Assembly: GCF_042186555.1 (NCBI RefSeq)
Contig: NC_133327.1
Coordinates: 330,468,495 to 330,532,494, forward strand
DNA length: 64,000 nucleotides
From: Aquarana catesbeiana
Taxonomy: Eukaryota; Chordata; Amphibia; Anura; Ranidae
Reading direction: 5' to 3'
Shown piece after piece: positions 23,827 to 37,900 of this stretch; within the stretch, counting starts at the first letter, position 1, and the number at the start of each line of letters is the position of its first letter. Below the pieces are notes generated by a model, which worked only from the letters and a program-made list of their open reading frames with translations, ran no database searches and was not told the origin of the DNA. The translations under genes were made by a program, and so were the position numbers.

Positions 23827-26800
23827 ATAGTTTGTAGACTAAAACTTTCACATGCATGCTAAATATTATACACCAATTTTGGTTATATTTACCAGTAAAA
23901 GAAAAAAAGGTAACTGTCTGCCCAGCTTTAGGCTGGTTTTCATCATGACTGTTTATGGAAGAAAATATTGCTCTTCAAAACATCAGTTTTGTTTTTTATT
24001 GAATACTGAGGGCACCACAGAAATGTGATGCATTTGACAAACCCAATATGTAATAACATTTACAAATATGCACAAAAGTTGGGAACCTGCCCATACTGAG
24101 AAGGCTTTAGGTGCTGTTCTTGGGAGGATGAGGAGCGAACAGCAAAAAAATTGGTGTCTCTGGTAACTGACCTCTTATTTTCTTCAGTTCTTATTAATAG
24201 GCTTCTATATGTACAGTGAGACAAGAGAAAGAATGGTACATGAGAATATCTGTTATCTAATCACAAGTTTTATTCATACAAAATAAACACATTTGACTGT
24301 GCCTCCCAATCAAACTACTCCCCACAACGCGAGTAAAATATAGACAGACCTTTTGCAGAAAAATCCTAATGCTAAAAGCAGACCCCATTGTATTATCTAT
24401 ATTATCTGTATAAATGTATCTCCCCCATAGCAATCAAATGTTCTTTTTGACAGAAGTTGCATTTGTTCCAAATGTCACAGACTTCTAATCCTCAGATAAA
24501 GCAGTACACACTTCAGTTAGTTTGATGAGGTCTGAGGGCCTTATGTCCCAAACTCAACCAAGATTACTACACCCACATTTAAAGGGACATATTCAAAACT
24601 AGCTGAAATGTCAGGAAACCCAGTGATATTACTATAATTGTGAAATATTGCAGCGCTCAAGACGCATGTGCTGTGCCCTCCTCTAGTTAGGTTAAATTTA
24701 GGTTTTGGTATTCACTGTAGTGAGTGAAGCAATAATTGATCATTTTGGTCAGTTCAGGGTTGTTCCTGAGTTAAAAGGGTTTGACTCCTCCCACGTGCCT
24801 CTGAAAGACGTTTCCAGAGTATAGAGCAAGGAGATTTAAATGATCACCATGAATATTTATCATGTACCAGCCAAACCCAAATGTGATAAATGTTTGGGAA
24901 GGCTTGCCAGAGTGTTTTTTCTCTCCAGACAGGCTTGCAGTTCTCTTGGTGCTGCAGCCCCTGGAGGTAACTTTACTAAGACAAGGCATTGCAGTCTGGG
25001 CCTCACTAGCTGCTGGGCTTAGGGTCTGTAGAAGATTGCCGAAAGGATTACATTTGCTGGTCTTAAACTCCTGGTCTGGAGAAGGACCCCCCCCCCCCTT
25101 TTAAATCACCCTCATTGAGAATCTACCCGTAGATGCTGGGTGGCAGGCAGCTCCCGGGACCCTGTGATTAAAGACCTTGATGTGTACTTCTGTTGTATAT
25201 ATTGATGTGGACTGTTAGTTTTGCAAGTGCCAGAAGGGAACTAAGGGCCAGAATCAGCTATATGGACTGGGGCTGTTACTATAGGTTCCTAGATGTACTG
25301 GTCATTCCCTATTACCTCCAGGAAAGGTGGCTATAGAGAAGATTAGGGAGAAGTGTGTGGTCCCATTCTGGCTGTTGATCATTGTGGAGTATCCTGTGAC
25401 TCTAAACCCCTCTCCTGTTAAAATTCATCAACAAATACAAAGAGATCCCCTAGACTGAGCCTGAATTGTCAGTGTACATGGGATGGTGCTTTTGTGACTG
25501 GTAGTCTCTTTACTACATTGGAAACCTGGGTATATTTTGAGCGGCCGTTCAAGGGTAAGCACTACATATGTTTTTAGCCTTTAGGATTTTCTGACTATGT
25601 TGCCTGTACCCATGTGTAGTTTGATTGGAAGGCACAGTCAAAAATGTTTGTTTGATAGTAATATTTTTTCAATTGGATTATAGTGGCAATCATACCATTC
25701 TCTCTCTATTGTATTGCAATTAGTTTCTGGTTTAAGAGCTAGCCTGTGTAGTGTTATTTGGTTACAATATTTAGTTGCCTACACAGTATATCATTTTTAT
25801 CTCGTTACAGTGTGCTATATGTACTGTAATTCAAATATTTATCCTAGTTTAGGTTTATCTCATATCTATGTGTAAAAACTACAGTGAACAATACTCAGTT
25901 GCAGCAATGTATTTTGAGGTGTAAAGGTGCAATTCACTTAGTTGTGTGCTATTTACTAGGCAGAGGATCAAAGACAAGATCATCCAAGAAAGTACCTAGC
26001 CTTTACACATATGGACAGCAGAAAAGAGTCTGCTGCAGTATATTCTTTAACAGGAAGTATTTGAGACCCTCCATTATTCTTTATCAGTTCTTCAAACTAT
26101 TAACATAGCTATAGGTTCTTAAATTTGATTATAGGTCCACATGAAGGAGTGGTACATTTTACTGTGAAGATAGTAATTTAAACACATTAAAGCAAAACTA
26201 TCTACGGTCCTTGTGGCAATAAATGCCTGACACCTCCACGTACCAACCAGCTTCTTAGTCACAAGCTCTGGCCTCTATACTTATGAGCTCTACTATAGCC
26301 ACATCATTGAGATAGGTGTCCTTTACAAATAATAGTATGGCAACTCGTGTGGGAGGGGGACAAGGCTAAAGCCAACAATAGCTGTAGGGCCCGTGTACCT
26401 TAGCAGCTTACCACTAAAAGTGGTTTAGGAGTATAATTACTTGTGTATAATAGTTCAATAAATGGTAATTTGGGTAATGCACAAGGTTGGCGGGCCCTTC
26501 TTGCTTCTTGTCGGTATTTCTCAGGATTCCCCAGATCCCAAGAGGGCAGCGAGTCCTGGAGCTTACCCGATTACCTGGAGGATATTGAAGTGAGCCAGAG
26601 AGTCTGCTGCGTGATGATGGATATAATTTTCTGCCACTGACACTTGAGAACTGAAAAGGTTTTTCTTTTTTTTGGACTACACATTGGAAACCTCTCTTAT
26701 GTTAGAACACACAAATGTCTGTAGTCCTTTCAAGTGGTAAGCTACTTTAAACATAACACGTTATTCAATAGGTGTATCTCATCTCTTCCCGATGTGGTTT

Positions 26801-29800
26801 TATGGGGACTCAACGTCAAGCCGCTTCCTGGGAGTAGTAATTGGATTTGACAGTTCTGTTTGGGTACTAAAGGAGCAGGTGGCAACCCAAGGGGAGGTTT
26901 TTGTTTATTAAAAGGTAGAATATTTATTATGGAATGTACTATTGCAAACATCTATTCCCCGAATAGGGAACCAAATAAGTTCTTGAAGAAAATTCTGAAA
27001 AGGTTGATGGCATTTAAAGAAGGAAAACTTATTGAAGCAGGGGATTTCAATATGTGTATAGACCCAGGAATGGATATTTCGGAAAGGTCTATCCGCTTTA
27101 CAACACAAAGGCAGAACAAAATAAAGAGACTATTAGTGGAATATCAGTTAGTGGATTCCTGGAGGATAAGGCACCCTGAGGTTAGGGACTATAACTATTA
27201 TTCCCCAATTTATAAATCATACTCAAGGATAGACTACATCCTAATAGAACATCAATTGTTAGCCTCTTATAAGGACGCGGTAATTAAAAAACTTTCCGAT
27301 CATGCTCCAGTAGTGATCCAGCAAGAAGTTCAGCCAGAGGTACCTAAACAAGCTGCTTGGAAATTGAATGACTCTCGCATACAGGACCCTAAGGTAATTG
27401 AAAAGATGGAACAGGAGCTCAAAGAGTTCTTTTTCATTAACGATACACCAGAAATCCCACGGTCCATTTTATGGGAATCTCATAAGGCCTATATAAAAAA
27501 GGGGGACACTAATGGGTTTAGGAACACAAAAGAAAAGGGAAAAAAATAATATAGGGATGAATTCCCTTTATGGGGAGATTCAGGAGTTGGAGCAAAAGAG
27601 CAGGCCTAAAAGGCATCCTGGAGAAGCAGGAGCTAATTGAGAAAAAAAGAAGAGTTAGCAGCACTCTTAAAACAAGAGACAAAACGTGCATATTATATAG
27701 TCTCAAAGGACAGGTATCAATGGGGGAACAAACAGGGAAAATGGCTGGCAAAAGCAGTGAGGAAAAGAAAAAAAAAAAAAAAAAAAAACGGCATCCTACA
27801 CGCCAAAAGTTAATAAAAGAGGAAATAGTGCAGTCATCATTTCCAGAGATTGCCGGTGTACACCACTCATATTAGAGTCAGCTCTATAACGTTAGACAGA
27901 AAGAGGAAGGAAGGAAGGAAGGAAGGAGGGGAGCAAGGATGGTTTTGTGATACAGAACTACCTTCAGGGACTAGACCTCCCAATGGTGATTAAAGATTAA
28001 TTAAAACAACCCAATCACACAGATAGAAGTGATAAGGGCAATTAAAAACATGGCACTGGGGAAGAGCCCAGGACCGGATGGGTACTCGATAGTGTATTAT
28101 AAAAGGTTTCAAAAACTATTAGCTCCCAAATTATGTGAATATCTGAACACACTCGGAAAGGGGGCAAATCTGCGGGAGGAGTCACTGCTGGCCTACAGAA
28201 AACTCTTATTTTAAAAGGAGGGGAAGGACCCTGCGACCCCTACAAGCTATAGACACCAATATTAATGTTAAATACAGATATTTGCCAAAATAATAGAAGA
28301 AAGATTAAAATCATTACTGCCAAGATGGATCCATAATGATCAGGTAGGATTTGTGGTGGGACAGGAAGGGAGGGATAACTGCCTCAAATCACTATTTGTG
28401 ATCCATGAGCTAAAAAATAGAGGCTCCAGTTGTACTTCTGTCGATAGATGCCGAAAAGGCCTTCAATAGAGTAGACTGGAGTTTTATGGTAGATACCTTG
28501 AAACATGTAGGTATTGGTAACAGGATGACGCCATGGATTTCTGTATTTTGCCATCATCCAACAGCAAAAATAAGAGTAAATGTAGAACTATCCCCCACTT
28601 TTGAATATTTAATGGTACCAAGCAGGGATGCCCCCTCTCTCCAATGCTATTTGTAATAGCTTTGGAACCCCTGCTGGCTGCGATTCGTAAAAATGCAGAC
28701 ATTAGAGGGGTGAGAATAGGGGACGAGGAGTATAAAGTGGTATGCAGGTGACATACTCGTTTACATTTCCGATCCTAGGAGCTGGACCAGTACGGGAAGA
28801 TCTCAAACTTTAAAGATAAACACAGCTAAGTCTGAGATTCTGAATATGACAACTAGAAAGAACAGCAGGCAATACAACCTAAATTCCCCTTTGTATTGTG
28901 TAGGGAGGAACTAGGATACCTTGGAGTTAAGTTAACAGCATCCCCAATGACCCTGTTTAAGGTTAACTATATCCCAATCCTAAATAAGATTAAGGAGTAA
29001 CTGAGTTTTGAGACACAGACCCTCTCATTGCTAGGGAGAATAAATGTGTTAAAAATGAATATTTTGCCTAAGCCAATATACATATTTCAAATGATGCCAA
29101 TTGCTGTACCCCAGGAATACTTTAGGAAATTGAGATCGTATTAAAATATATTTGGGCACAAACGACCAAGGATCTCCCATGCCGTGTTAGCGAAGGGGAA
29201 GAAAAATGGGGGACTAGCAGTACCCGATTTTAAAAAGTATTACACCAGGCAATCATTATTTCACAGTTAACGGATTGAATGCACAATCGAGATGTTAAAA
29301 GTTGGGTGGAGATTGAACTAGCACAATGTAAGATTGATTTAGACAAGATGGTATGGATTCCACAGGGTTTTTGAGAATTAGCCAAAAGCAGAGACTCAAT
29401 GACTAGAAACACTTTTAGGGTATGGGATGGCCTTTGTAGGCTATATAAGTGGGAATATAATGGACCCTTAATTTCACTAAACGACACAAATTACTTTAAA
29501 CAAGTGAAAGAAGAATACTTGTATGTGTTAAATGGGCAAAAAAAAAAAAAAAGGGAAGAGGTTATACAGGTACAGGATGTGATGAAGGAATAGAATTTGC
29601 AAGTTTTTTGAATTGGGGAAGTATGCCACTAAATAGGTGGAGGTACACACATACACACAATTATCACACTTTTTACAGTCACTACCACAGCCGCTACAGG
29701 GAAAAGAGAATTTGAGATCAAAACTTCAGTTTCCCCTTATGCACAAAGCAAAGTATACCCAAACTATATAAGATACTGGTGAATGAAGTAGAACCTGTAT

Positions 29801-31894
29801 ACCCGCCATATCTAGGTAAATGGGAACAGGAACTAGGGCCCATCCAAGATGAGGGGAAAAAAAAAAAAAAAAAAGGAGAGGAGGGTCCTGAGACTGGCTT
29901 TTCATTGATTGATGCTAAAACAATAGAAATGTGTTTTAAGCTTCTTGCTAGTTGGTACGTTGTCCCGCAGAGAGCGCAAATGTTATGAGCAGACACGCCC
30001 CCAATGTGCTGGAGGGGGTGAAATGCCCTAGGAACCTTTGCACATCTGTGGTAGGAATGCATAAAAGATGCAGTCCTACTGGGAGGGGATTATTAAGGCA
30101 CATTTATCAAATTACAGGAGAACACATACAAGCAGAACCATGGTGCTGTCTGTTCCATGATACGGAAAAACGGTAGCTCAATACAGGAATGCTCAAGTTG
30201 CACACTTATTAAATGTGGCTAAAAGTCTGATATCGAGATACTGGCAAACACCAGATATCCCAAGTATGCGTGAATGGGTTGCAAAGATTGATTGGGTAAG
30301 ATCCATTGAAGAAACAATGTATACAGGGGAGGACTCTTTAGAGAAGTATTATGCTATCTGGGGAAGTGGTTGAATTCTAGGGGATATATGGATATGCTGG
30401 AGGTTTGAGACTGTTGATAGAATGGGGAATGAGGTTGGACTACTTGGGACCACAGGGAGTGGCCCAGACCTTGAGATTGGTATTAAAGATAAGGCAAATT
30501 TTGGGGGAGGTGGAGGCATAGGGGTATTCTCTTTTTTTTTTCTGTTATTGGGGTGGGCGGGTCAATGGGAATGATTTTGAATTGGATTTATGTGGATGTA
30601 TTGGATATTGATTAAAGCATTTAAAAACAAACAATACAAATATAAAATATATATATTCAATAGGTGTAGATTTATCACAAAAGCATTCAATGCTTTAATA
30701 TGCTTAGTAACACTCACCAAACTGAAAGCCCCAGTCACCCAGGTAATTCATTCTTACAACTTTACAACCAACTGCCTCCTTCAAATTAGCAATAAAGTTT
30801 CCTGGAAACAGAAAAAAACCTATTTAGGTTCAGACATTCTTCATTTGGTGTAGAAGAGGATGAAGAAAGCGCAGAGCTGGGAAATGATAGATTTATAAGA
30901 AAGCCAAGCCATCTCAAATCAACACAATTTTGATAGTAAATTAAACAAAAGTGTTCCTCACCAATTATTGTGGAACGCAAGTGTCCAACATGAAATTTTT
31001 TGGCAATATTGGGTGAACTGCAAATGTAAGCAAAAAAGACAACTTACTGTGATGTATCCCATAACACTCACATTGTGAACACATGGTATTCAAGCTGTTA
31101 GATTTCCAAAGTTTTTTTTTTTATTATTTTACAATAGACAAAACTTTTTTTTTTAAAGTTTTGGGCAGATTGGAAGAGTTTTTGCTGTCTACCTTCCCTA
31201 CCTAGTAATCACTGACCTAGAGCTAGCATTAAGCCAGTCACACCTGAAAAGTCTTGCTGTCACATGGCGCCGAGATCAAGATGACAGATAGGTCTGCATG
31301 TGTAAAAAAAAAAAAAAAAATAAAATCCACAGTGGCAGCTCATTGGCTTACTTTATACAGCTGAGTGTGAGGACTTTTCAAATAGAACAGATTGACATAT
31401 TTGTGCTTTCTACTCACAGAGCATCTTTAGTTGTGTCAAGAGAAAGTGTAATAAGAATATACAGTATATGACACTGAGATCACATAAAATGACATTTTTC
31501 CAGCTCATTTTTTTAAATGCCCAACATCTGGACCTTGTTTAACACTGTTGCACTATCGAGGAGAATAGGAGTAATTTTAAAATGGAAATTGTCGTCATGT
31601 GTTGTGCATACTGAATGCATAGTAGAGCTGCACGATTAATCGTTAAAAAAATTGCCATTCTCTGCACACAGCTGTCAAAAAAAAAAAAAAAGGCAGCCAG
31701 CAAAGTTTATCACAGCGCTGATAGATAAAAAGAAACCTTGTATCATTTGGTTCCTTTAGATCAAAAGGGATGAAATTCAGTCTGCAAATGAGGGCAGTTT
31801 AACCACTTCAAGACTAAGTCTTTTTCTGACATTTGTTGCTTACAAGTTAAAATCAGTATTTTTTTTGCTAGAAAATTACTTAGAACCCCCAAAC

Positions 31895-31978
<84 letters not shown>

Positions 31979-34900
31979 TTTTTCAGCAGAGACCCTGGAG
32001 AATAAAATGGTGGCTGTTGCAATATTTTATGTCACACTGTATTTGCGCAGCGGTCTTACAAAAGAAATGTTTTGGGAAAAAATACACTTCAAATGAATTA
32101 AATAAAAAAAACAAAAAAAAAACAAAAAAAAAAAACCATAGTAAAGTTAGCTCCATTTTTTATACAAATGTGAAAGATGTTACACCGAGAATCGCGATCT
32201 TTATTCTAAGCCAAAAAAAATAAAATAATCATGATTCTGATTTTATCCAGAATCGTGCAGCTTTAATGCACAGGAGTGTTTACAGCAAATAAAAAATCCA
32301 TGGAATAAAAAATAAGCATTTTCAATAAATGTACCTGTATTCCACAAGGGTGAGACCCCTAGGGGTGTTGGACAGAAGCTCAGAATTCATTCCATATGAG
32401 GAGCCATCTTGGTTTATTTTTCTCAAAATAGTCTAAGAAATATTTGTAATTAAAATAAAAGGATTACAAATTGCAAGATCTATTGTTATTTTCAAAGCTT
32501 TTACACCTGTATAACTACAATATTTAAATAGGGGTCTAAAAGTAAAAGAAAAAACAAGACAAACCTAGGGCTCACAAAACCTTTTACACAGATACGTACG
32601 AGTGTTAGGCCTCTTTCACACGAGGGATCCGTATGTCCGTTTTTCATCCTTCCGTTTTCGGATGAAAAACGGACATACATTCATCCCTATGGAGCGTCGG
32701 ATGTCAGCGGTGACATGTCCGCTGACATCCGACCCCGCTCTGATCCGAAAAGTGCAACGGAGGAAAAACCTACTTTTCCATCCGTTTTCGGATCAGATCG
32801 GGTGACGACGGACTCTACGGTCCGTCATCATCTGATCCCCCCATAGGGGAGAGCGGCGCTCTGACAGGTCTGTAGCTGCACAGCGTGCAGCGATGGACCT
32901 GTCATCTTCCTGCTCAGCGGGGATCGGCGGAGCGATCCCCGCTGAGCAAGCGGGTGTTCACGGGGCGGATCATCACTGATCCGCCCCGTGAGAAAGAGCC
33001 CTTAGACCTTTACTTCTTTGTACTTTCTACTAATAAGGTAGATCAGTGTTCACATTCTGGAGTCTCATAACATGGAAGTGCAAAACACAAATGGTGTCGC
33101 CAGCATGTTAGAAAGACACAAGCACTCCATTGCCATAGCATGTTGTGTGACGCTAGTGAACATATAATTGCTACTACACATGTGGGAATTCCTCTGTCTT
33201 GACGTGGAGAGACCACTGAGGCAGAAGGAAGCAGGTGATGTTGCCAGTATATTAAATTTCCCTCAGGACTTATTTCCTTAAAGTGATTGTAAAGGAAACG
33301 TTTTTATTTAAAAAAAAAAAAAAAAACATGTCATACTTACCTGCTCTGTGAAGTAGTTTTGCACAAAGCAGCCCCAATCCCTCCTCTTCTCGTGTCCCCC
33401 GCTGGTGTTCTGGGCTCCTCCCTCTTGCCGAGTGCCGAGTGATAGCAAGCTGCTTGCTGTGGGGAGCACTCGTGAGTGCTCGCTTCCCATGCTGGCTCTC
33501 TGCGTCCATAAGACACAGTGTGGCTCAGCCCCATCCCCTGCTCCTGTTTCACTTGCTGTGATTGACAGCAGCCGAAGCCAATCAGGAGGGAGAGACCCGG
33601 GGGAGCGTCTGGTCTCGTGCACATCGCTGGATCGAGATCAGGCTTAGGCAAATATTGCGAGGGGGTTGAGGGGGGAGCTGCACACTGAAGGTTTTTACCT
33701 TCAATGCATAGAATGCATGAAGATAAAAAAAACCTTAAGCCTTTACAACCACTTTAACTTAGCTTTAAGAATGTGAAACGAATTAGTTAAACCAATCATC
33801 CATTACATGTCATAAATCAAACAAATACAACTGGCTCAAAAGTGTATTTAATACATACAAAGCCCTAGAATTTTCATTGAGAAGTCTTAATTTACGCATA
33901 TCTGCAGATACATACCGTATTTATCGGCATATAACACGCACTTTTTTCCCCTTAAAATAAGAGGAAAATCGTGGGTGCGTGTTATACGCCGATCCCCGCT
34001 ATTTTGTGATCTGTCGGAGCGATCGCCGCCGACATTCACATAGCTTGTATTTTTAAACATGGCGCCGCGGAGTTCGGAGGCACTCGGCGGCGCTCGTTCA
34101 GCTGAACGAGCGCCGCCGAGGACACAGTGACTGGGCGGAGCCGAGATACACATAGCCGAGGCTTCTAGGCTATTCTCGGCGCCGTTCACAGTCACGCCCA
34201 GTCCCGCCATTGGACCTGTGTTATGTCCATCATAGGGACTGGGCGTGACTGTGAACGGCGCCGAGAACAGCCGAGAAGCCTCGGCTATGTGTATCTCGGC
34301 TCCGCCCAGTCACTGTGTCCTCGGCGGCGCTCGTTCAGCTGAACGAGCGCCCCCGAGTCCCTCCGAACTCCGCGGCGCCATGTTTAAAAATACAAACTAA
34401 ATGTTTGTATGTCGGCGGCGACAAGGCTGCACGGACCACTGGAGACAAGGCTGCACTGGGGCAAAGCTGCACTGGGGCAAAGCTGCACTGGGGACAAGGC
34501 TGCACTGGGGACAAGGCTGCACTGGGGACAAGGCTGCACTGGGGACAAGGCTGCACTGGGGACAAGGCTGCACTGGGGACAAGGCTGCACTGGGGCAAAG
34601 CTGCACTGGGGCAAAGCTGCACTGGGGACAAGGCTGCACTGGGGCAAAGCTGCACTGGGGCAAAGCTGCACTGACAAGGCTGCACTGGGGCAAAGCTGCA
34701 CTGACAAGGCTGCACTGGGGCAAAGCTGCACTGACAAGACTGCACTGGGGCAAAGCTGCACTGACAAGGCTGCACTGGGGCAAAGCTGCACTGACAAGGC
34801 TGCACTGGGGCAAAGCTGCACTGACAAGGCTGCACTGGACACTGGGGAAAGGCTGCAGATGAACACTGATGAGGCTGCATTGATGGGCATTTAAATGTAA

Positions 34901-37900
34901 TTTTTTTTTCCTTAAACTTCCCTCCTAAAAGTTTTTTCCCTTAAAATTCCCTCCTAAACTTGGGGTGCGTGTTATACGCCGATAAATACGGTACATAGTG
35001 GTAACAGATGACAAAGGAGTGGAAGGCCACAAAGTCAGAACCATCAAAACTATCAGCTGTTGAAAAGCATGCCACTGGATTTCATTCTGCGTTTTCTGTT
35101 TTAACACAATAAGTTATTGTATTAAATATTTACTCCTATTTTTAATCCATTCAGGAAACTCACCTTTGTTAATAAATCTCTGTTGATTCTGAAGGTCACA
35201 GATCCCCGACCAGTACCTATTTGACTTATAACAGAGTTTTCAGCCAGCTGAAATTCACAGAATTGACATGTTAGTGCCGCCAAAACAATGTTTAACAAGC
35301 TACCATCTAGTAAATGAGTATTTCTATGTTACACTTTAAAAGGTTATGGAATAATATATATATTTATTTATTTTCTCATAAACACTTTACTCACAAAAAA
35401 ACTCATAAAAGAAATTTTTTTTTTCCTTTTCTTGGATTCCAATAAGGGACAAAGTCTTAAAGTGTTTTATAAGGCACGGTTTAGGAGATATTCATGCAGC
35501 CAGTGATGTCTCCGGCACATGCACTCTGAAGGGACGGCATAGAGTGCTGTCCCTTCAGAGCACAGTGCCGTGGTCCATGACACCAGGGCGCATGCAAGGG
35601 AGTGACGTCATCACGGCGCGGCCAATCAGAAGGCTGGAAGACATAAACCTGAAAGGAAGACTGGGTGAAGATGTTGTAACCCTGTCAGCAGTGATAGCTC
35701 GCCGCTGGAGGGCTTTGTTCTAAGGCAGTCATTTCATAATGTGCTAGCATGCGATGCATACTAGCACATTATGCCTTTACCTTGAAGGTAAAAAAAAGGC
35801 TGCGGCTTGCTAACGCTTTAAAAAGTGTTTATAAAAGCAGAAGGTTTTTTAGCTTAATGCATTCTATGCATTAAGATAAAAAAAAAAAAAAAAAACTTCT
35901 GTGTGTAGCAGCCTTCCCAGCACCCCCTATTTACTTACCTGAGCCCCATTTCTCTCAAGCAATGTCCATGAATGTCTACACTGTCCGGGACACTCCTTCC
36001 GATTGGCTGAGGCACAGCAGTGGCGCCATTGGCTCCTGCGACTGTCAATCAGTCAGTCAGCTAATCAGGGGAGAGAGTGGGCGGGGCCGGGACTCCGTGT
36101 CTGAATGGACACACGGAGCTGTGACTCGGCTCCAGTGCTGCCATAGGAAGCTACTGACTGTGGGGGCACTCGATAGGAGAGAAGGGCCAGGAGCAGGAAA
36201 GAGAGACCTGAGAAGAGGAGGATCTGGGCAGCTCTGTGCAAAACCAACTGCACAGAGGAGGTAAGTATAACATGTTTTTTTTTTTTTTTAAAAGAGCCCT
36301 TACAATCACTTTAATCCATTCTATGCATCAAGGTAAAAAACCTACTAGGTGCAGGTATTGCCCCCAGCCCCCCCTTTATACTTACCTGAGCCCCAACTTG
36401 ATCCAGCAAGGTGCATGAGAGCAGTGGCTCTCCCAGGTCTCACTTTGCTTGCTCTGTGTGTGAATGGACAATGTCCATTCGCAGAAGCATCAGCGAGTGA
36501 CCCAAAAAGGATCTGTGCTGCTTTGTGCAAAGGCATTGCACAGAGCAGGTAAGAACAACATCTTTGCTTTTTTTTTTCCCCCATATAACCTTTAGAATCA
36601 CTTTAAACCTTTGGGTTATACCACTGCCTACAGGTGGACTGAATAATTGCTAACTAAAAACTGTAGGCCAGCCCAGGATGACCCCTCCCCACTACCAGCA
36701 TGTTTCAGTTTTGCAGTAAAGCATTGCAAACAGCATAATCTGCAATCCTTAGACAAATTTTCAAATTCTTTTTAGTCAATGGTGGTTCCTTTCTTGACAA
36801 CTCCCTTGTCTTTCTTATCATTGAACCACAAAGTGTTCCAAGAATGCCCTTAATTTCTCCAGATGTTCCTCAGAAGTTTTTCACAAATACCCATATAAAA
36901 AGAGATTCCTGATGACACGAATAGTAAAAAGGAATCTTATACAATCAAGAAATATTTATACAAATATCATGGTAATACCTTAGATGCAAGCTTTTGTGCG
37001 TTCTCCATTTGACATGCTGCATTAAATTGGCCTCCAGGCACAGAATTAACATAAAGCTGAAAATCAGGGGAGTCTCTGGAGATCAAATTAAAAAAGGCAA
37101 ACCATTTATGCAAGTCTTTCACTTACTGAACACTATAGTTGTTTTAATGTAAATAGTGTGATCGTTCAATATTAGATACAAAATCCTTTGTGGTTCTTGA
37201 AAGCCTCGCCGTTCCTTTAAAATAGACAACTCAGAGATGTCAAGATAAATTGCAGCTTATGTGAAAACCTTCTAAAATTCTTTTTAAAACAAAAAGTATG
37301 AATTGCTTATTGTACATAAAGGTCTTTCTGTTGTGTACAAATGGAAAAAAATAAAAAAAAGTGTTTGAATTAAAATTTAAAGTTACCAAAAAAAGAAAGC
37401 CAGGCAACCTGAAAAAGAACATTAATACGCGACTCCAATTTTCAGTCTCTTGCAGAACACACAGGCACTGCTAGTATTTTTAACATTCCAATACTTGGAG
37501 GTATATTGGATAGCTATGGCTCTGTGCTGCGTGCTGTAGTTCCACCTGCTAGCTACTAGGTCACCACCATGTCCCTGCCGAGCCACATGGACACACTAGT
37601 GACATAGTGACCAGATGGTGAAATTATAGCGCCCAGCTATAGAGAGAGAGATGCAGCCATCTGACATAGCGATAAGTGTTGGTTGCTGGGATAGCTCTCT
37701 TTTTTTTTTTTTTTTTTTTTAAGCAAGAGATTTGCTTTAACATACACTTCAATACTTTCAACATGAGACAAAAAAGTTCGGCATTAATGATTAAGAACAA
37801 AACACAGACAGGCTGTATAAAAATTATTATTAGGTACATTATTACAAAGGGCAAATTAAAATTAGCTGCAGTATATACAGTGATGAAAATAATTATTTGA

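Larger units (their letters stand above)
33915..34991. mobile_element. 1.1-kb inverted-repeat DNA element with palindrome and minisatellite
   Basis: Ends CCGTATTTATCGGCATATAA and its inverted counterpart TTATACGCCGATAAATACGG are flanked by TACATA on both sides (33909-33914, 34992-34997), suggesting a 6-bp target duplication. The interior has a 350-bp palindrome (34045-34397) and a 16-18 bp minisatellite (34429-34850). No transposase. Superfamily not assigned. Confidence 0.8.

Noticed and set aside
24771..25104. Overlapping frames on both strands around 24.8-25.1 kb
   Set aside because: No similarity to RARS2 or to transposon proteins, no splice-supported boundaries, and intron 7 needs no exon here.
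34335..34894. Long open frames on both strands rich in repeated Cys/Ser/Ala/Leu or Gly/Lys/Leu
   Set aside because: They follow from the 16-18 bp minisatellite, which lacks stops in several frames; there is no protein similarity.
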